A stretch of DNA of 62,332 nucleotides from a beta proteobacterium L13 (GCA_000335715.1 AMYZ01000022.1:1-62332); one strand, 5' to 3'. Numbered from the stretch's first letter, positions 43,978-53,119 are shown. The notes: generated by a model not told the origin, from the letters alone. Numbers and translations are program-made.

Positions 43978-44598
43978 ATGTCCCAGTTCTTTGTGATTCA
44001 CCCGGAAAACCCGCAGGCACGGCTGATACGCGAAGCCGCCAAAATCATCCGTGACGGCGGTGTGGTGGTGTACCCCACCGACTCCTGTTACGCGCTGGGC
44101 TGCCACCTGGGCGACAAGAAAGCCATGGAGCGCCTGCTGGCCATTCGCCAGATCGACCTCAAGCACCACCTGACGCTGGTGTGCGCCGATCTGTCCTCGC
44201 TGGCCAGCTACGCGCGTGTGGATAATGCGCAGTTCCGCCTGCTGAAGGCCGCCACGCCGGGCAGCTTCACGTTTATTCTGGAAGCCAGCCGCGACGTACC
44301 CAAGCGCACGCTGCACCCCAAGCGCGCCACCATCGGCCTGCGCGTGCCGGAAAACGCGGTGGCGCTGGCGCTGCTGGAAGAGCTGGGCGAGCCCATTTTG
44401 TCCTGTACGCTGCAGCTGCCGGGGGACGACGCGCCACTGACCGACCCGTACGAGATCCGCGAGCGGCTGGAACATCTGGTCGATCTGGTGATCGATGGAG
44501 GCTGGTGTGGCACCGAGCCCACCACTGTCATCGACATGACCGACGGCGTGGCGCTGATTCGCCAGGGCAAGGGCGACCCCGCGCGCCTGGGCCTGTAA
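43978..44598 (+). CDS. yciO: YciO family protein (Sua5/YrdC-like)
   Basis: A 206-residue protein with the YrdC fold. SQFFVIHPENPQARLIREA at the start and VYPTDSCYALGC near residue 35 match E. coli YciO closely. The related TsaC/Sua5 enzymes make threonylcarbamoyl-AMP for tRNA t6A; YciO's own role is less clear. It shows no Sua5 C-terminal domain. It starts 4 bp after the PHP gene, a common neighbourhood for YciO. Confidence 0.9.
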   Translation: MSQFFVIHPENPQARLIREAAKIIRDGGVVVYPTDSCYALGCHLGDKKAMERLLAIRQIDLKHHLTLVCADLSSLASYARVDNAQFRLLKAATPGSFTFILEASRDVPKRTLHPKRATIGLRVPENAVALALLEELGEPILSCTLQLPGDDAPLTDPYEIRERLEHLVDLVIDGGWCGTEPTTVIDMTDGVALIRQGKGDPARLGL

Positions 44599-44616
44599 AC
44601 CTGCAAGGACCGCATC

Positions 44617-45261
44617 TTGGAAGAACTCAACCTGATCCAGAAGATTTCCGTATACGCACTGCCGGTATTGTTTGCCATTACCCTGCACGAAGCCGCGCAC
44701 GCCTACGTGGCCAAGTACTGGGGCGACAACACCGCCTACAACCTGGGCCGCGTATCGCTGAACCCGCTGCGCCACATCGACCTGGTAGGCACCATTTTGC
44801 TGCCGCTGATGTGCCTGGCGGTGGGCGGCTTCCTGTTTGGCTGGGCCAAGCCGGTGCCTGTACGCTTTGGCCAGCTGCGCAATGTGCGCGCCGGCATGCG
44901 CTGGGTAGCGGCTGCCGGCCCGCTGGCCAACTTTGCTATGGCGGTACTGTGGGTACTGCTGTTCAAGCTGGCCGTGGTGATGAACAACAGCTACAGCGAG
45001 CCGCTGGCGCTGATGAGCCAGGCCGGTATCGGCATTAACGTGGTGCTGATGGTGCTGAATCTGATGCCGCTGCTGCCGCTGGACGGCGGCCGCATCGTGG
45101 AAAGCCTGCTGCCGCCGGGCCTGGCTTATCAATATTCCCGCCTGGAGCCGTACGGCATGTGGATACTGCTGGCGCTGGTGTTTACCCGCACGCTGTCGCC
45201 TATCCTGAGTCCGTTTATCGAAATCGTACTGAACCTGCTCTACCTGCTGGTAAGAGCCTGA
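44617..45261 (+). CDS. Site-2 protease family (M50) membrane metalloprotease
   Basis: A 214-residue membrane protein. The zinc motif HEAAH lies near residues 23-27, and the third ligand region LMPLLPLDGGRI near 148-159. About five to six hydrophobic segments are present and there is no PDZ domain, so it is not RseP but a small M50 protein. The start is TTG with AAGGA seven bases upstream; no ATG is available nearby. It lies between yciO and trpS, a conserved neighbourhood. Confidence 0.88.
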   Translation: MEELNLIQKISVYALPVLFAITLHEAAHAYVAKYWGDNTAYNLGRVSLNPLRHIDLVGTILLPLMCLAVGGFLFGWAKPVPVRFGQLRNVRAGMRWVAAAGPLANFAMAVLWVLLFKLAVVMNNSYSEPLALMSQAGIGINVVLMVLNLMPLLPLDGGRIVESLLPPGLAYQYSRLEPYGMWILLALVFTRTLSPILSPFIEIVLNLLYLLVRA

Positions 45262-45281
45262 CCTTTTTCTGAAAGCCATAC

Positions 45282-46478
45282 ATGTTTGCCAACCGTATTC
45301 TTTCCGGCATGCGCCCCACCGGCAGCCTGCACCTGGGCCACTACCACGGCGTGATCAAGAACTGGGTAGAGCTGCAGCACAGCCACGAATGCTTCTTCAT
45401 GGTGGCCGACTGGCACGCGCTGACCACCAACTTTGACGACGTTTCCATCATCGGCAAATCCATCAACGAGATGGTGATCGACTGGCTGGCCTCGGGCGTG
45501 GACCCGGAAAAGTCCACCATCTTCGTGCAGTCCAAAGTGCCGCAGCACGCCGAGCTGCACCTGGCGCTGTCCATGGTGACGCCGCTGGGCTGGCTGGAGC
45601 GCGTGCCCACCTACAAAGACCAGATGGACAAGCTCAGCCACAAAGACCTGACCACCTACGGCTTCCTGGGTTACCCGCTGCTGCAGGCCGCCGACATCCT
45701 GGTGTACAAGGCCGGCCTGGTGCCGGTGGGCGAAGACCAGGTGCCGCACATCGAGCTGACCCGCGAAGTAGCACGCCGCTTCAACCACATGTTCGGCCGC
45801 GAGCCGAACTTTGAAGAGCTGGCCAAGGCCGCAGTGAAGAAAATCGGCAAGGCCGGCAAGCAGTTCGAGCAGCTGCGTACCGCCTACCTGCAAGACGGCA
45901 ACGCCGAGTCGCTGGAAAAAGCGCGCGAAATCCTGGCGCAAAGCCAGAACCTGGGCGGCGCCGACCGCGAGCGCCTGCTGGGCTGGCTGGAAAACAAGGG
46001 CAAGATCATTCTGCCGGAGTGTGAAGCCAAGCTCACCGCCGCCTCCAAAATGCCGGGCCTGGACGGGCAGAAGATGTCCAAGTCCTACGGCAACACCATC
46101 ACCATGCGCGAAGCGCCGGAAGCGGTCACCAAGAAAATCCGCGGCATGCCCACCGACCCGGCGCGCGTGCGCCGCACTGACGCCGGCAACCCGGCCAAGT
46201 GTCCGGTATGGCAGCTGCACGAGGTATACAGCGACGGCGCCACCAAGGAATGGGTGAAAGCCGGCTGTACCAGCGCCGGCATCGGCTGTCTGGATTGCAA
46301 GCAGCCGGTGATCGACGCCGTGGTGCGCGAGCAGCAACCGATGTTCGAGCGCGCCGAGAAATACCTGAGCAACCCCAAGCTGGTGCAGGAGATTCTGGCC
46401 GAGGGCAACGCCCGTGCCGAGCAAGTGGCGCGCGCCACCATGAACGACGTGCGCCAGGCCATGGGCCTGGGTTACTAA
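45282..46478 (+). CDS. trpS: Tryptophanyl-tRNA synthetase with Fe-S-type cysteine motif
   Basis: A 398-residue class I synthetase. The HIGH-type motif is GSLHLGHYH (14-22) and KMSKS is at 264-268. It is about 65 residues longer than E. coli TrpRS, with an insertion before KMSKS (roughly 175-245). After KMSKS the cysteines C307-X21-C329-X6-C336-X2-C339 closely match the [4Fe-4S] anticodon-region motif of Thermotoga TrpRS (C-X22-C-X6-C-X2-C). The gene follows the M50 protease by 20 bp and ends in a perfect inverted repeat pair. Confidence 0.95.
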   Translation: MFANRILSGMRPTGSLHLGHYHGVIKNWVELQHSHECFFMVADWHALTTNFDDVSIIGKSINEMVIDWLASGVDPEKSTIFVQSKVPQHAELHLALSMVTPLGWLERVPTYKDQMDKLSHKDLTTYGFLGYPLLQAADILVYKAGLVPVGEDQVPHIELTREVARRFNHMFGREPNFEELAKAAVKKIGKAGKQFEQLRTAYLQDGNAESLEKAREILAQSQNLGGADRERLLGWLENKGKIILPECEAKLTAASKMPGLDGQKMSKSYGNTITMREAPEAVTKKIRGMPTDPARVRRTDAGNPAKCPVWQLHEVYSDGATKEWVKAGCTSAGIGCLDCKQPVIDAVVREQQPMFERAEKYLSNPKLVQEILAEGNARAEQVARATMNDVRQAMGLGY

Positions 46479-46486
46479 GCACTAGC

Positions 46487-46520
46487 CAGGGTTGGCCGCA
46501 GGCACATGCGGCCAACCCTG
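46487..46520. repeat. Inverted pair of the repeat after trpS
   Basis: CAGGGTTGGCCGCA (46487-46500) and TGCGGCCAACCCTG (46507-46520) are perfect 14-bp arms with a 6-nt loop, 8 bp after the trpS stop. No T tract follows. Confidence 0.85.
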
Positions 46521-46528
46521 TAGCGCGA

Positions 46529-46564
46529 CAAGGCCGCTACCGGCACACGCCGGCAGCGGCCTTG
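46529..46564 (+). terminator. Second hairpin after trpS
   Basis: CAAGGCCGCT (46529-46538) pairs with AGCGGCCTTG (46555-46564) with an inner CCGG/CCGG stem. A weak T tract makes it a moderate terminator candidate. Confidence 0.5.
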
Positions 46565-46714
46565 CCGCATTCTGCTTGCTAAACGGCTGGCCGAGTATGC
46601 CGCCGCCTGCCGCGTGGCCAGGCAAGCTGGCGTACAATAGCCACCCGTGGCGTACCGCGCCTGTTCAACCCATGCACACCGTCTGCCACGCCGCAGCAGC
46701 AGACACGAGATACC

Positions 46715-47533
46715 ATGACCGACACCGACTTCCAGCTTACGCCCCCCGCCTTGCCCGCCAGCGTGCCCATCGCCCACGTTTTCGGCCAGCCGGTGCTGGA
46801 AGTGCCGCAAGACCTGTTCATCCCCCCCGACGCGCTGCAGCTGATTCTGGAAAGCTTCGAAGGCCCGCTGGACCTGCTGCTCTACCTCATCCGCAAGCAG
46901 AACCTGGACGTGCTCAACATCCCCATGGCCGAGGTCACCGCGCAGTACATGGGCTATATCGACGCCATGCGCGACGGCCGGCTGGAGTTGGCAGCCGAGT
47001 ACCTGCTGATGGCCGCGCTGCTCATCGAAATCAAATCGCGCCTGCTGCTGCCGCGCCCGCCAGTAGAAGGCGACGACGACCCGGACGACCCGCGCGCCGA
47101 GCTGGTGCGCCGACTGCTGGAATACGAACAAATGAAGCTGGCTGCGCTGGCGCTGGACAAGCTGCCGCAAGCCGACCGCGACTTTGCCTGGCTGGCCGTG
47201 CTGGTAGAGCAGTCTGCCGAGCAGCGCCTGCCCGACGTCAGCCCGCTAGACCTGCGCCAGGCCTGGCTGGCCATCCTGTCGCGCGCCAAGCACAACCGCC
47301 ACCACAAGGTAGAAAAAGACGAGCTGTCGGTGCGCGAACAGATGAGCTGGATATTGCGCTACCTGGACGGCCGCGACTACGTGTCGTTTGAAGAGCTGTT
47401 CGACATCCAGAAAGGCGTTGCCCACCTGGTAGTGAACTTCATCGCCGTACTGGAGCTGGTGAAAGAGGGCATGGTGAAAGTCAGCCAGGACGAGCCCTAC
47501 CAGCCCATCTACGTGCGGCTGGCGCTGGTGTAG
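46715..47533 (+). CDS. scpA: Segregation and condensation protein A (ScpA, kleisin)
   Basis: A 272-residue kleisin of the SMC-ScpAB complex. FEGPLDLLLYLIRKQNLDVLNIPMAEV (about 49-75) is the SMC-binding N-terminal signature, and the C-terminal winged helix includes VSFEELFD. It works with SMC and ScpB in chromosome organisation. A TACAAT -10 lies at 46633-46638. scpB is normally directly downstream but here begins 2.4 kb away, beyond four unrelated genes. Confidence 0.93.
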   Translation: MTDTDFQLTPPALPASVPIAHVFGQPVLEVPQDLFIPPDALQLILESFEGPLDLLLYLIRKQNLDVLNIPMAEVTAQYMGYIDAMRDGRLELAAEYLLMAALLIEIKSRLLLPRPPVEGDDDPDDPRAELVRRLLEYEQMKLAALALDKLPQADRDFAWLAVLVEQSAEQRLPDVSPLDLRQAWLAILSRAKHNRHHKVEKDELSVREQMSWILRYLDGRDYVSFEELFDIQKGVAHLVVNFIAVLELVKEGMVKVSQDEPYQPIYVRLALV

Positions 47534-47626
47534 CCCGCTAATCATCGAGGGGTGGCTTAACCATGGCGATGACAGGGCTCGTCAGTGCGGGGTGAGCGGT
47601 CCGTTTTGGCAGTGAAGCAAAGCGGC

Positions 47627-48331
47627 TCAGACTCGCCCTGGCGTGGTGTTGGCTAGTGAGCGAAACTCTCTGCACATGTGTGCCTGATCGCTAAAACCGA
47701 ATTGCAGAGCCACCTCGGCCAGCTTGGCGTCGGGGTGTAACAACAGGAAGCTGGCGGCATTTCTTACCCGCAGGATTCGTTGATACTGTTTGGGCGTCAT
47801 ATCCAGCCATTGCCGGAACAGGCGCTCTATCTGGCGTTGGCCGCGTGGCAGTGATATGTCGGGTAAGGCGGGTGAATCAGCGAGTGCCAGAGCCTGTAAT
47901 GCACTCTGCAACGCAGACGGGACCAGCTGCCGTAAAACAAGATGCATCTCCGCCCAGTGGCTGAGTAGCTCAAGGTGGCGGTGCGTATCGTCACAGTCCG
48001 ACAATCGCTGGTAGAGAGGGTAAAGCGCATGGCGGTGATCGTCGCCGGGGGCAAGCTGGGTCATGCCTTCATAGTGCTGGCCAAGAACACCATACGCTGT
48101 TGCCGGATGAAAGCGTATGCCAGCAAGGCGAGAACCGGGGTATAGCGTCACCTCGCCGGATGATTTAGACACCGGGCACAGAATCACCCCGTGCGGTAGG
48201 CCGATATCATCAATCTCGATCTTGCCGGCCAGTGCAAACAGAATGCCGCTGCTGGCATCAGAGTAAAGGCGTCTGATAACCGGCTCGGGGTGATTGGCGC
48301 ATACCGCAGCAGACCATACGGCCTGTACCAC
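47627..48331 (-). CDS. AraC-family transcriptional regulator
   Basis: A 234-residue protein. The C-terminal half has AraC-type DNA-binding helices (WLDMTPKQYQRILRVRNAASFLL and EVALQFGFSDQAHMCREFR). The start is GTG; the frame stays open upstream into the end of the AhpD-like gene without ATG, GTG or TTG, yet that extension (FELRKPDKQLEAVVQAVW) looks like the missing AraC N-terminus. So either a non-standard start is used or the N-terminus is damaged. Composition is less GC-rich than the neighbouring core genes. It probably regulates the adjacent AhpD-like gene. Confidence 0.78.
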   Translation of the reverse strand: MVQAVWSAAVCANHPEPVIRRLYSDASSGILFALAGKIEIDDIGLPHGVILCPVSKSSGEVTLYPGSRLAGIRFHPATAYGVLGQHYEGMTQLAPGDDHRHALYPLYQRLSDCDDTHRHLELLSHWAEMHLVLRQLVPSALQSALQALALADSPALPDISLPRGQRQIERLFRQWLDMTPKQYQRILRVRNAASFLLLHPDAKLAEVALQFGFSDQAHMCREFRSLANTTPGRV

Positions 48332-48383
48332 GGCTTCAAGCTGCTTGTCAGGCTTGCGCAGCTCGAAGTCGAACGCACTGGAT

Positions 48384-48842
48384 TTAACGTGGTTTGTTAT
48401 GGCTGGCTACCTCGGGTTTGAATGCCTTCACCAGACGATTCCAGCTATTAATGGCATTGACCGCAATGGTCAGATCCACCACGGCCTGCTCGCCTAGCGT
48501 TGCTTTCGCATCGTGAAAATGCTGATCCTCAATACGTTGACCGGACGTCACTAACTCGGCCCAGCCCAGTGCTGCACGTTCAGTGGAACTGTATATCGGC
48601 ATATCGCGCCAAGCGCTCAAGCCTATCATGCGCGTGTAACTTTCTCCGCCCTCGCGTGCCTCATTGCTGTGGAGGTCAAGACAAAACGCACACTGGTTAA
48701 TCTGTGAAACCCGCAGCTTGACCAGCTCCCAGACCGCAAGCGTCAGCGTGTCTGACCGTGCAAACTGTTCATGCAGGTAGCTTTCTTGCGCCATCATGAT
48801 CTTCATGGCAGGTGCACCAAAGGCAAAATAGTCGATACGCAT
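48384..48842 (-). CDS. Carboxymuconolactone decarboxylase family protein (AhpD-like)
   Basis: A 152-residue protein with the CXXC motif CAFCLDLH near residues 51-58, typical of the AhpD core domain used in peroxide reduction and related redox chemistry. EAREGGESYTRMIGLSAWRD follows, as in small AhpD-like proteins. It lies just upstream of the AraC-family gene on the same strand. Codon use is more mixed than in flanking core genes, suggesting acquisition. No lipoyl partner is encoded nearby. Confidence 0.85.
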   Translation of the reverse strand: MRIDYFAFGAPAMKIMMAQESYLHEQFARSDTLTLAVWELVKLRVSQINQCAFCLDLHSNEAREGGESYTRMIGLSAWRDMPIYSSTERAALGWAELVTSGQRIEDQHFHDAKATLGEQAVVDLTIAVNAINSWNRLVKAFKPEVASHNKPR

Positions 48843-48904
48843 GGTAGTGGTTCCCGGTGAGTAGAGACGCCAGCTTACTCAGGCGTGCCGACCCGCTCTT
48901 GAAT

Positions 48905-48929
48905 AAAACCGACATGGCGTGCCGGTTTT
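48905..48929. promoter_or_regulatory. Hairpin between the AhpD-like gene and ynfA
   Basis: AAAACCG (48905-48911) and CGGTTTT (48923-48929) are perfect inverted arms in the divergent region. It may be an operator or a weak terminator. Confidence 0.35.
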
Positions 48930-49009
48930 CAGTCAGTCTCTAGCTCTGCAAGCTGACGGCTGCCCCAGCTACTTTTTATATCCGTGCACCACTGGAACGA
49001 AAGCCCCCC

Positions 49010-49330
49010 ATGCGTACTTTTGCCCTGTTTGTTGTGACCGCGCTGGCCGAGATCATTGGCTGCTATTTGCCGTGGCTGTGGCTGAAGCAGGGGGCGTCGG
49101 CGTGGCTGCTGCTGCCCGCGGCAGCCAGCCTGGCGCTGTTTGCCTGGCTGCTCACGCTGCATCCGGACGCGTCCGGCCGCATTTACGCGGCGTATGGCGG
49201 GGTGTACGTGAGCGTGGCGCTATTGTGGCTGTGGGCGGTGGACGGCGTGCGGCCAACCTTATGGGACGCGGCCGGGGTAGCGCTGTGTCTGGCGGGGATG
49301 CTGGTGATCATGCTGGCGCCGCGTAGCTAG
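49010..49330 (+). CDS. YnfA family small membrane protein
   Basis: A 106-residue protein with four hydrophobic segments. The start [20 protein letters not shown] and the later [12 protein letters not shown] are signature sequences of the YnfA/UPF0060 family, which resembles small multidrug transporters. Function is not firmly established. A minus-strand copy of the GGTTGGCCGCA repeat (49248-49260) lies within the coding sequence. It is divergent from the AhpD-like gene. Confidence 0.9.
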   Translation: MRTFALFVVTALAEIIGCYLPWLWLKQGASAWLLLPAAASLALFAWLLTLHPDASGRIYAAYGGVYVSVALLWLWAVDGVRPTLWDAAGVALCLAGMLVIMLAPRS

Positions 49331-49389
49331 CTTGCTAGCCCAAGTGGATAAACGCTACGATATCGATAAATGGCCAACAGGTGTCCATC

Positions 49390-49902
49390 ATGCGTATCGA
49401 AGCCGCCAGCGTGCTGCACAGCCACGCCTATACCGATTATTTCCAGCAATGTCGCGCTGCCGGTTGCAGCCATTACCGCGATAGCGATGACAGCGCGGCG
49501 GTGTTTTACCAGCAGGTGCTGGACCACGCTGCCGGCCGCCACCTGCCGCCGGGTTACGTGCCCACGCAGACCTGGTTTGCGCTGAATGAGGGCGGCGACA
49601 TTCTGGGTGCCATCCGCCTGCGCCTGGGCAGTACGCCGTTTATCCTGGACCAATGCGGCCATATCGGTTACGAGGTGCACCCGGCTTCGCGTGGTCTGGG
49701 GGTGGCCGGCCGCCTGCTGGCGCATGTGCAGCAGCACGGGGCGCCGCAGCAGGATGGTGGCTGGCTGATTATCTGTACCGATGACAATAGTGCATCGCAG
49801 CGAGTGATCAGCCGCGCCGGCGGCGTGCTGCTCACCGCCACGGCGCAGGGGCCGGGCGAGGCGTGGCTGCGCTACTATCATCTGCCGTCGCGCCGGTATT
49901 GA
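49390..49902 (+). CDS. GNAT family N-acetyltransferase
   Basis: A 170-residue protein with the GNAT fold. HIGYEVHPASRGLGVAGRLLAHV around residues 94-114 carries the acetyl-CoA pyrophosphate-binding loop (R-G-L-G-V-A-G-R), followed by ICTDDNSASQRVISRAGG. The substrate is unknown. The ATG at 49390 is preferred over a GTG three codons upstream, with AGG eight bases before it. It is the last of the four genes separating scpA from scpB. Confidence 0.85.
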   Translation: MRIEAASVLHSHAYTDYFQQCRAAGCSHYRDSDDSAAVFYQQVLDHAAGRHLPPGYVPTQTWFALNEGGDILGAIRLRLGSTPFILDQCGHIGYEVHPASRGLGVAGRLLAHVQQHGAPQQDGGWLIICTDDNSASQRVISRAGGVLLTATAQGPGEAWLRYYHLPSRRY

Positions 49903-49932
49903 AACAGCCGTACCGGCGGGCAAAAAATCGTG

Positions 49933-49938
49933 TAAAAT
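49933..49938 (+). promoter_or_regulatory. Probable -10 box of scpB
   Basis: TAAAAT lies 39 bp before the scpB ATG in a short A-rich stretch (GTGTAAAATCC). No strong -35 is visible. Confidence 0.35.
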
Positions 49939-49977
49939 CCGCGCCTTCCGTTCTGTTTTGCCCGTCTTGCGGCTGTC

Positions 49978-50568
49978 ATGTCCACCATTACCGACCTCAA
50001 TTACCTGAAGATCGTGCTGGAAACCGCCCTGCTTACCGCGCAGGAACCGTTAACCGTGGGCCAGCTGAAAAAGCTGTTCACCGAAGACGTGAAAGCGGCC
50101 TTGATCAATGACATCCTGGACGAGGTGCAGCAAAACTGGAAAGGCCGTGGGGTAGAGCTGGTGAAACTGGCTTCCGGCTGGCGCTTTCGCGCCCGTGCCG
50201 AATTTACCCCGTACCTGGCCCGGCTCACGCCGGAAAAGCCGCCGCGTTATTCGCGTGCGGTCATGGAAACACTGGCCATCATCGCCTATAAACAGCCGGT
50301 TACCCGTGGCGATATCGAAGCCATACGCGGTGTATCGGTGTCTACCAGTGTGATGCAGACCCTGCTGGAGCGGGGCTGGATCGAAGTCATCGGGCACAAA
50401 GACGTGCCCGGACGCCCGGGGCTATACGCCAGCACGCACAAGTTTCTCGACGACCTCGGGTTTCACACCCTGCGTGATTTGCCGCCTTTGGCCGAGCTGT
50501 CCACCCTGGTGGTCAGCGAGCCGGCGCCACCGGACGAAGAGCCCCTCGCTGATGAGGCGCCCCAATAA
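49978..50568 (+). CDS. scpB: Segregation and condensation protein B (ScpB)
   Basis: A 196-residue protein with two winged-helix domains. [32 protein letters not shown] near residues 82-112 and [18 protein letters not shown] near 141-160 are ScpB hallmarks. It dimerises and binds ScpA in the SMC complex. It is separated from scpA by an accessory segment and appears to have its own promoter. The downstream rluB pairing is conserved. Confidence 0.94.
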   Translation: MSTITDLNYLKIVLETALLTAQEPLTVGQLKKLFTEDVKAALINDILDEVQQNWKGRGVELVKLASGWRFRARAEFTPYLARLTPEKPPRYSRAVMETLAIIAYKQPVTRGDIEAIRGVSVSTSVMQTLLERGWIEVIGHKDVPGRPGLYASTHKFLDDLGFHTLRDLPPLAELSTLVVSEPAPPDEEPLADEAPQ

Positions 50569-50669
50569 GCGCATCGCCCACACCGGCCCCGCCGGGCAAG
50601 GCCATGCCGGGAAGACAGTACTCAGCCTGCGCACGCAGCTGCCTTCCGCACAGCTAAACAGGAAACACC

Positions 50670-51938
50670 ATGTCTAAAGGACAACGCAATACCTCCCGCC
50701 AACCCGTGGCCCGCGTACGCGGCCAGGAAAGCGGCCAACCTCGCCAGCCCGATATGGGCCGCAGCGGTGGCGGCAGCAAGCCGTCCGGCCGTGGCAAACC
50801 CACCGGCAGCTTTCTGACCCCGCGCAACGCCCCGGCCGCGCCGCAGGGCAAACCGGCCCCGGCTGCGCGCCGTGATGCCGCGCCGATCAACCCGGAAGGC
50901 CGCCGCGCCCCGGTAAACTACGATACCCGCCGCGCCGCGCCCGTACGCGGCGAGGCCGCGCTGCAGCACGAGCGTCGCTTTGGCAATAAAAACGCCGCCA
51001 TGCCGGCTACCGACGCCCCGCAGCCAGAATTCGGCAAGGCCCGCCGCGAAGGCCCGGCCCCGAAAGTACAGCGCGCCAAAAAGCTGGCACTGCGTGCGCC
51101 GAAGCAGGAAATCGTCGACCGCTCCGCCCGCCTGCGCGAAACCCGCGTGGATTACAGCAAGATCGAGCCGATCCGCCTGCAAAAAGCGTTGGCCGCGTCC
51201 GGTGTGGGCTCGCGCCGTGAAATGGAAGAGTGGATCGAAGCCGGCTTTATCACGGTAAACGGCAAGAAAGCCGCGCTGGGCGACAAGGTTGGCCCGCAAG
51301 ACCGCGTGACGGCCAAAGGCAACCCGATCAAGCTGAAGTGGGCCGACCGCCTGCCACGCGTGATCATGTACCACAAGCAGGAAGGCGAAATCGTTACCCG
51401 TGACGACCCGGAAGGCCGCGTCACCGTATTCGACCGCCTGCCGCAAGCCAAATCCAGCCGCTGGGTCGCCATCGGCCGCCTGGACGTGAACACCTCCGGC
51501 CTGCTGCTGATTACTACCAGTGGCGAGCTGGCCAACCGCATGATGCACCCCAGCTTCGAGTTCGACCGCGAGTACTCGGTACGCGTGCTGGGCGAGCTGA
51601 CCCGCGAGCAGATGCAGGAAATGACCAAGGGCGTTGAGCTGGAAGACGGCCCGGCGGTATTCCAGCGCGTGAGCGAAAAGGGTGGCGCGGAAGAGGGCGC
51701 CAACCGCTGGTACAACGTGGTGATCCGCGAAGGCCGTAACCGCGAAGTGCGCCGCATGTTTGAACACTTCGGCCTCACCGTCAGCCGCCTGATCCGCGTG
51801 CGTTTTGGTAACATCGGCCTGCCCCCACGCCTGAAGCGTGGCCAGTACTATGAGCTGAACGAGGCGGAAGTGGCCGCGGTCATGAAATGGGCGGGCCTGA
51901 CGGCGACCGGCCAGGCTAAAACCGGCAAGCGCGACTAA
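50670..51938 (+). CDS. rluB: 23S rRNA pseudouridine synthase RluB
   Basis: 422 residues. An S4 domain (about 172-225: IRLQKALAASGVGSRREMEEWIEAG) precedes the RsuA/RluB catalytic domain, with the nucleophilic aspartate in GRLDVNTSGLLL near residue 273. It isomerises U2605 of 23S rRNA. The first ~165 residues are a basic, low-complexity Arg/Pro/Ala/Gly-rich tail not found in E. coli RluB. AGGAAA precedes the ATG. A terminator follows. Confidence 0.93.
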   Translation: MSKGQRNTSRQPVARVRGQESGQPRQPDMGRSGGGSKPSGRGKPTGSFLTPRNAPAAPQGKPAPAARRDAAPINPEGRRAPVNYDTRRAAPVRGEAALQHERRFGNKNAAMPATDAPQPEFGKARREGPAPKVQRAKKLALRAPKQEIVDRSARLRETRVDYSKIEPIRLQKALAASGVGSRREMEEWIEAGFITVNGKKAALGDKVGPQDRVTAKGNPIKLKWADRLPRVIMYHKQEGEIVTRDDPEGRVTVFDRLPQAKSSRWVAIGRLDVNTSGLLLITTSGELANRMMHPSFEFDREYSVRVLGELTREQMQEMTKGVELEDGPAVFQRVSEKGGAEEGANRWYNVVIREGRNREVRRMFEHFGLTVSRLIRVRFGNIGLPPRLKRGQYYELNEAEVAAVMKWAGLTATGQAKTGKRD

Positions 51939-51951
51939 ACATCAAGCTGAT

Positions 51952-51985
51952 AACGCCTCCGCTTTTGCGGGGGCGTTTTGTTTTT
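51952..51985 (+). terminator. Terminator after rluB
   Basis: AACGCCTCCGC and GCGGGGGCGTT pair around a TTTT loop, followed by TTGTTTTT. Confidence 0.8.
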
Positions 51986-51999
51986 GTAACGAGGTAACC

Positions 52000-52560
<561 letters not shown>

Positions 52561-52631
52561 GGCGCTGTCTATTGTATGCAGTGGTGGGGGGCGTGCAGAG
52601 TAGCTGGCGCAGTAGCCAGCATGTTGGCCGC

Positions 52632-53069
52632 TCAGCTTTGCGGGCGGGCCATCACCTGGTTTACCTTCAGCCAGCCTTCGGTGGCCTGCTGGCCGGCTTC
52701 GCCGAAAGCTTGCAGCAGCAGGCGGGCCTGCTCGCGGTGCAGCGCTTCTTCCAGCTTGCGGCCTTCTTCTGTCAGGCGCAGCTCTTTCACGCGCTTGTCG
52801 TGCTCGGCGGTGCCGGCTTCCACCAGATCCATTTCCATCAGCTGGCGCAGCGGAATATTGATGGCCTGTTTGGTCACGCCCAGACAGGCCAGCAGGTCTT
52901 TTACCGATAGCCCTGGGTGCAGGGCCACAAAGAACAGGATGCGGTGGTGTACGCGAGCCAGGCCACGTTTGGCCAGCATTTCGTCCGGCTTGTCGGTAAA
53001 GGCCTGATAGGCATGAAAAAACGCCTTCATCGCATCGCGTAACAATGTGTTTGTGGGGGTGGAATTCAT
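52632..53069 (-). CDS. MarR-family transcriptional regulator
   Basis: A 145-residue winged-helix protein. LHPGLSVKDLLACLGVTKQAINIPLRQLMEMDLVEAG is the recognition helix and wing region of MarR-type regulators. The ATG at 53069 was chosen; a 12-codon extension starts with TTG inside the operator region. It is divergent from an aminotransferase gene across a 23-bp palindrome, the usual arrangement for an autorepressor controlling its neighbour. Confidence 0.87.
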   Translation of the reverse strand: MNSTPTNTLLRDAMKAFFHAYQAFTDKPDEMLAKRGLARVHHRILFFVALHPGLSVKDLLACLGVTKQAINIPLRQLMEMDLVEAGTAEHDKRVKELRLTEEGRKLEEALHREQARLLLQAFGEAGQQATEGWLKVNQVMARPQS

Positions 53070-53096
53070 GTTGACGTGCTCGTCACAAAGCGTTAA

Positions 53097-53119
53097 TTTG
53101 GTCAAACAGTTTGACTAAA
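53097..53119. promoter_or_regulatory. Palindromic operator between the marR-type gene and the aminotransferase gene
   Basis: TTTGGTCAAAC-A-GTTTGACTAAA, a 23-bp palindrome with one mismatched pair centred on 53108; the inner 15 bp are perfect. It is a likely binding site of the divergent MarR protein. Confidence 0.75.
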
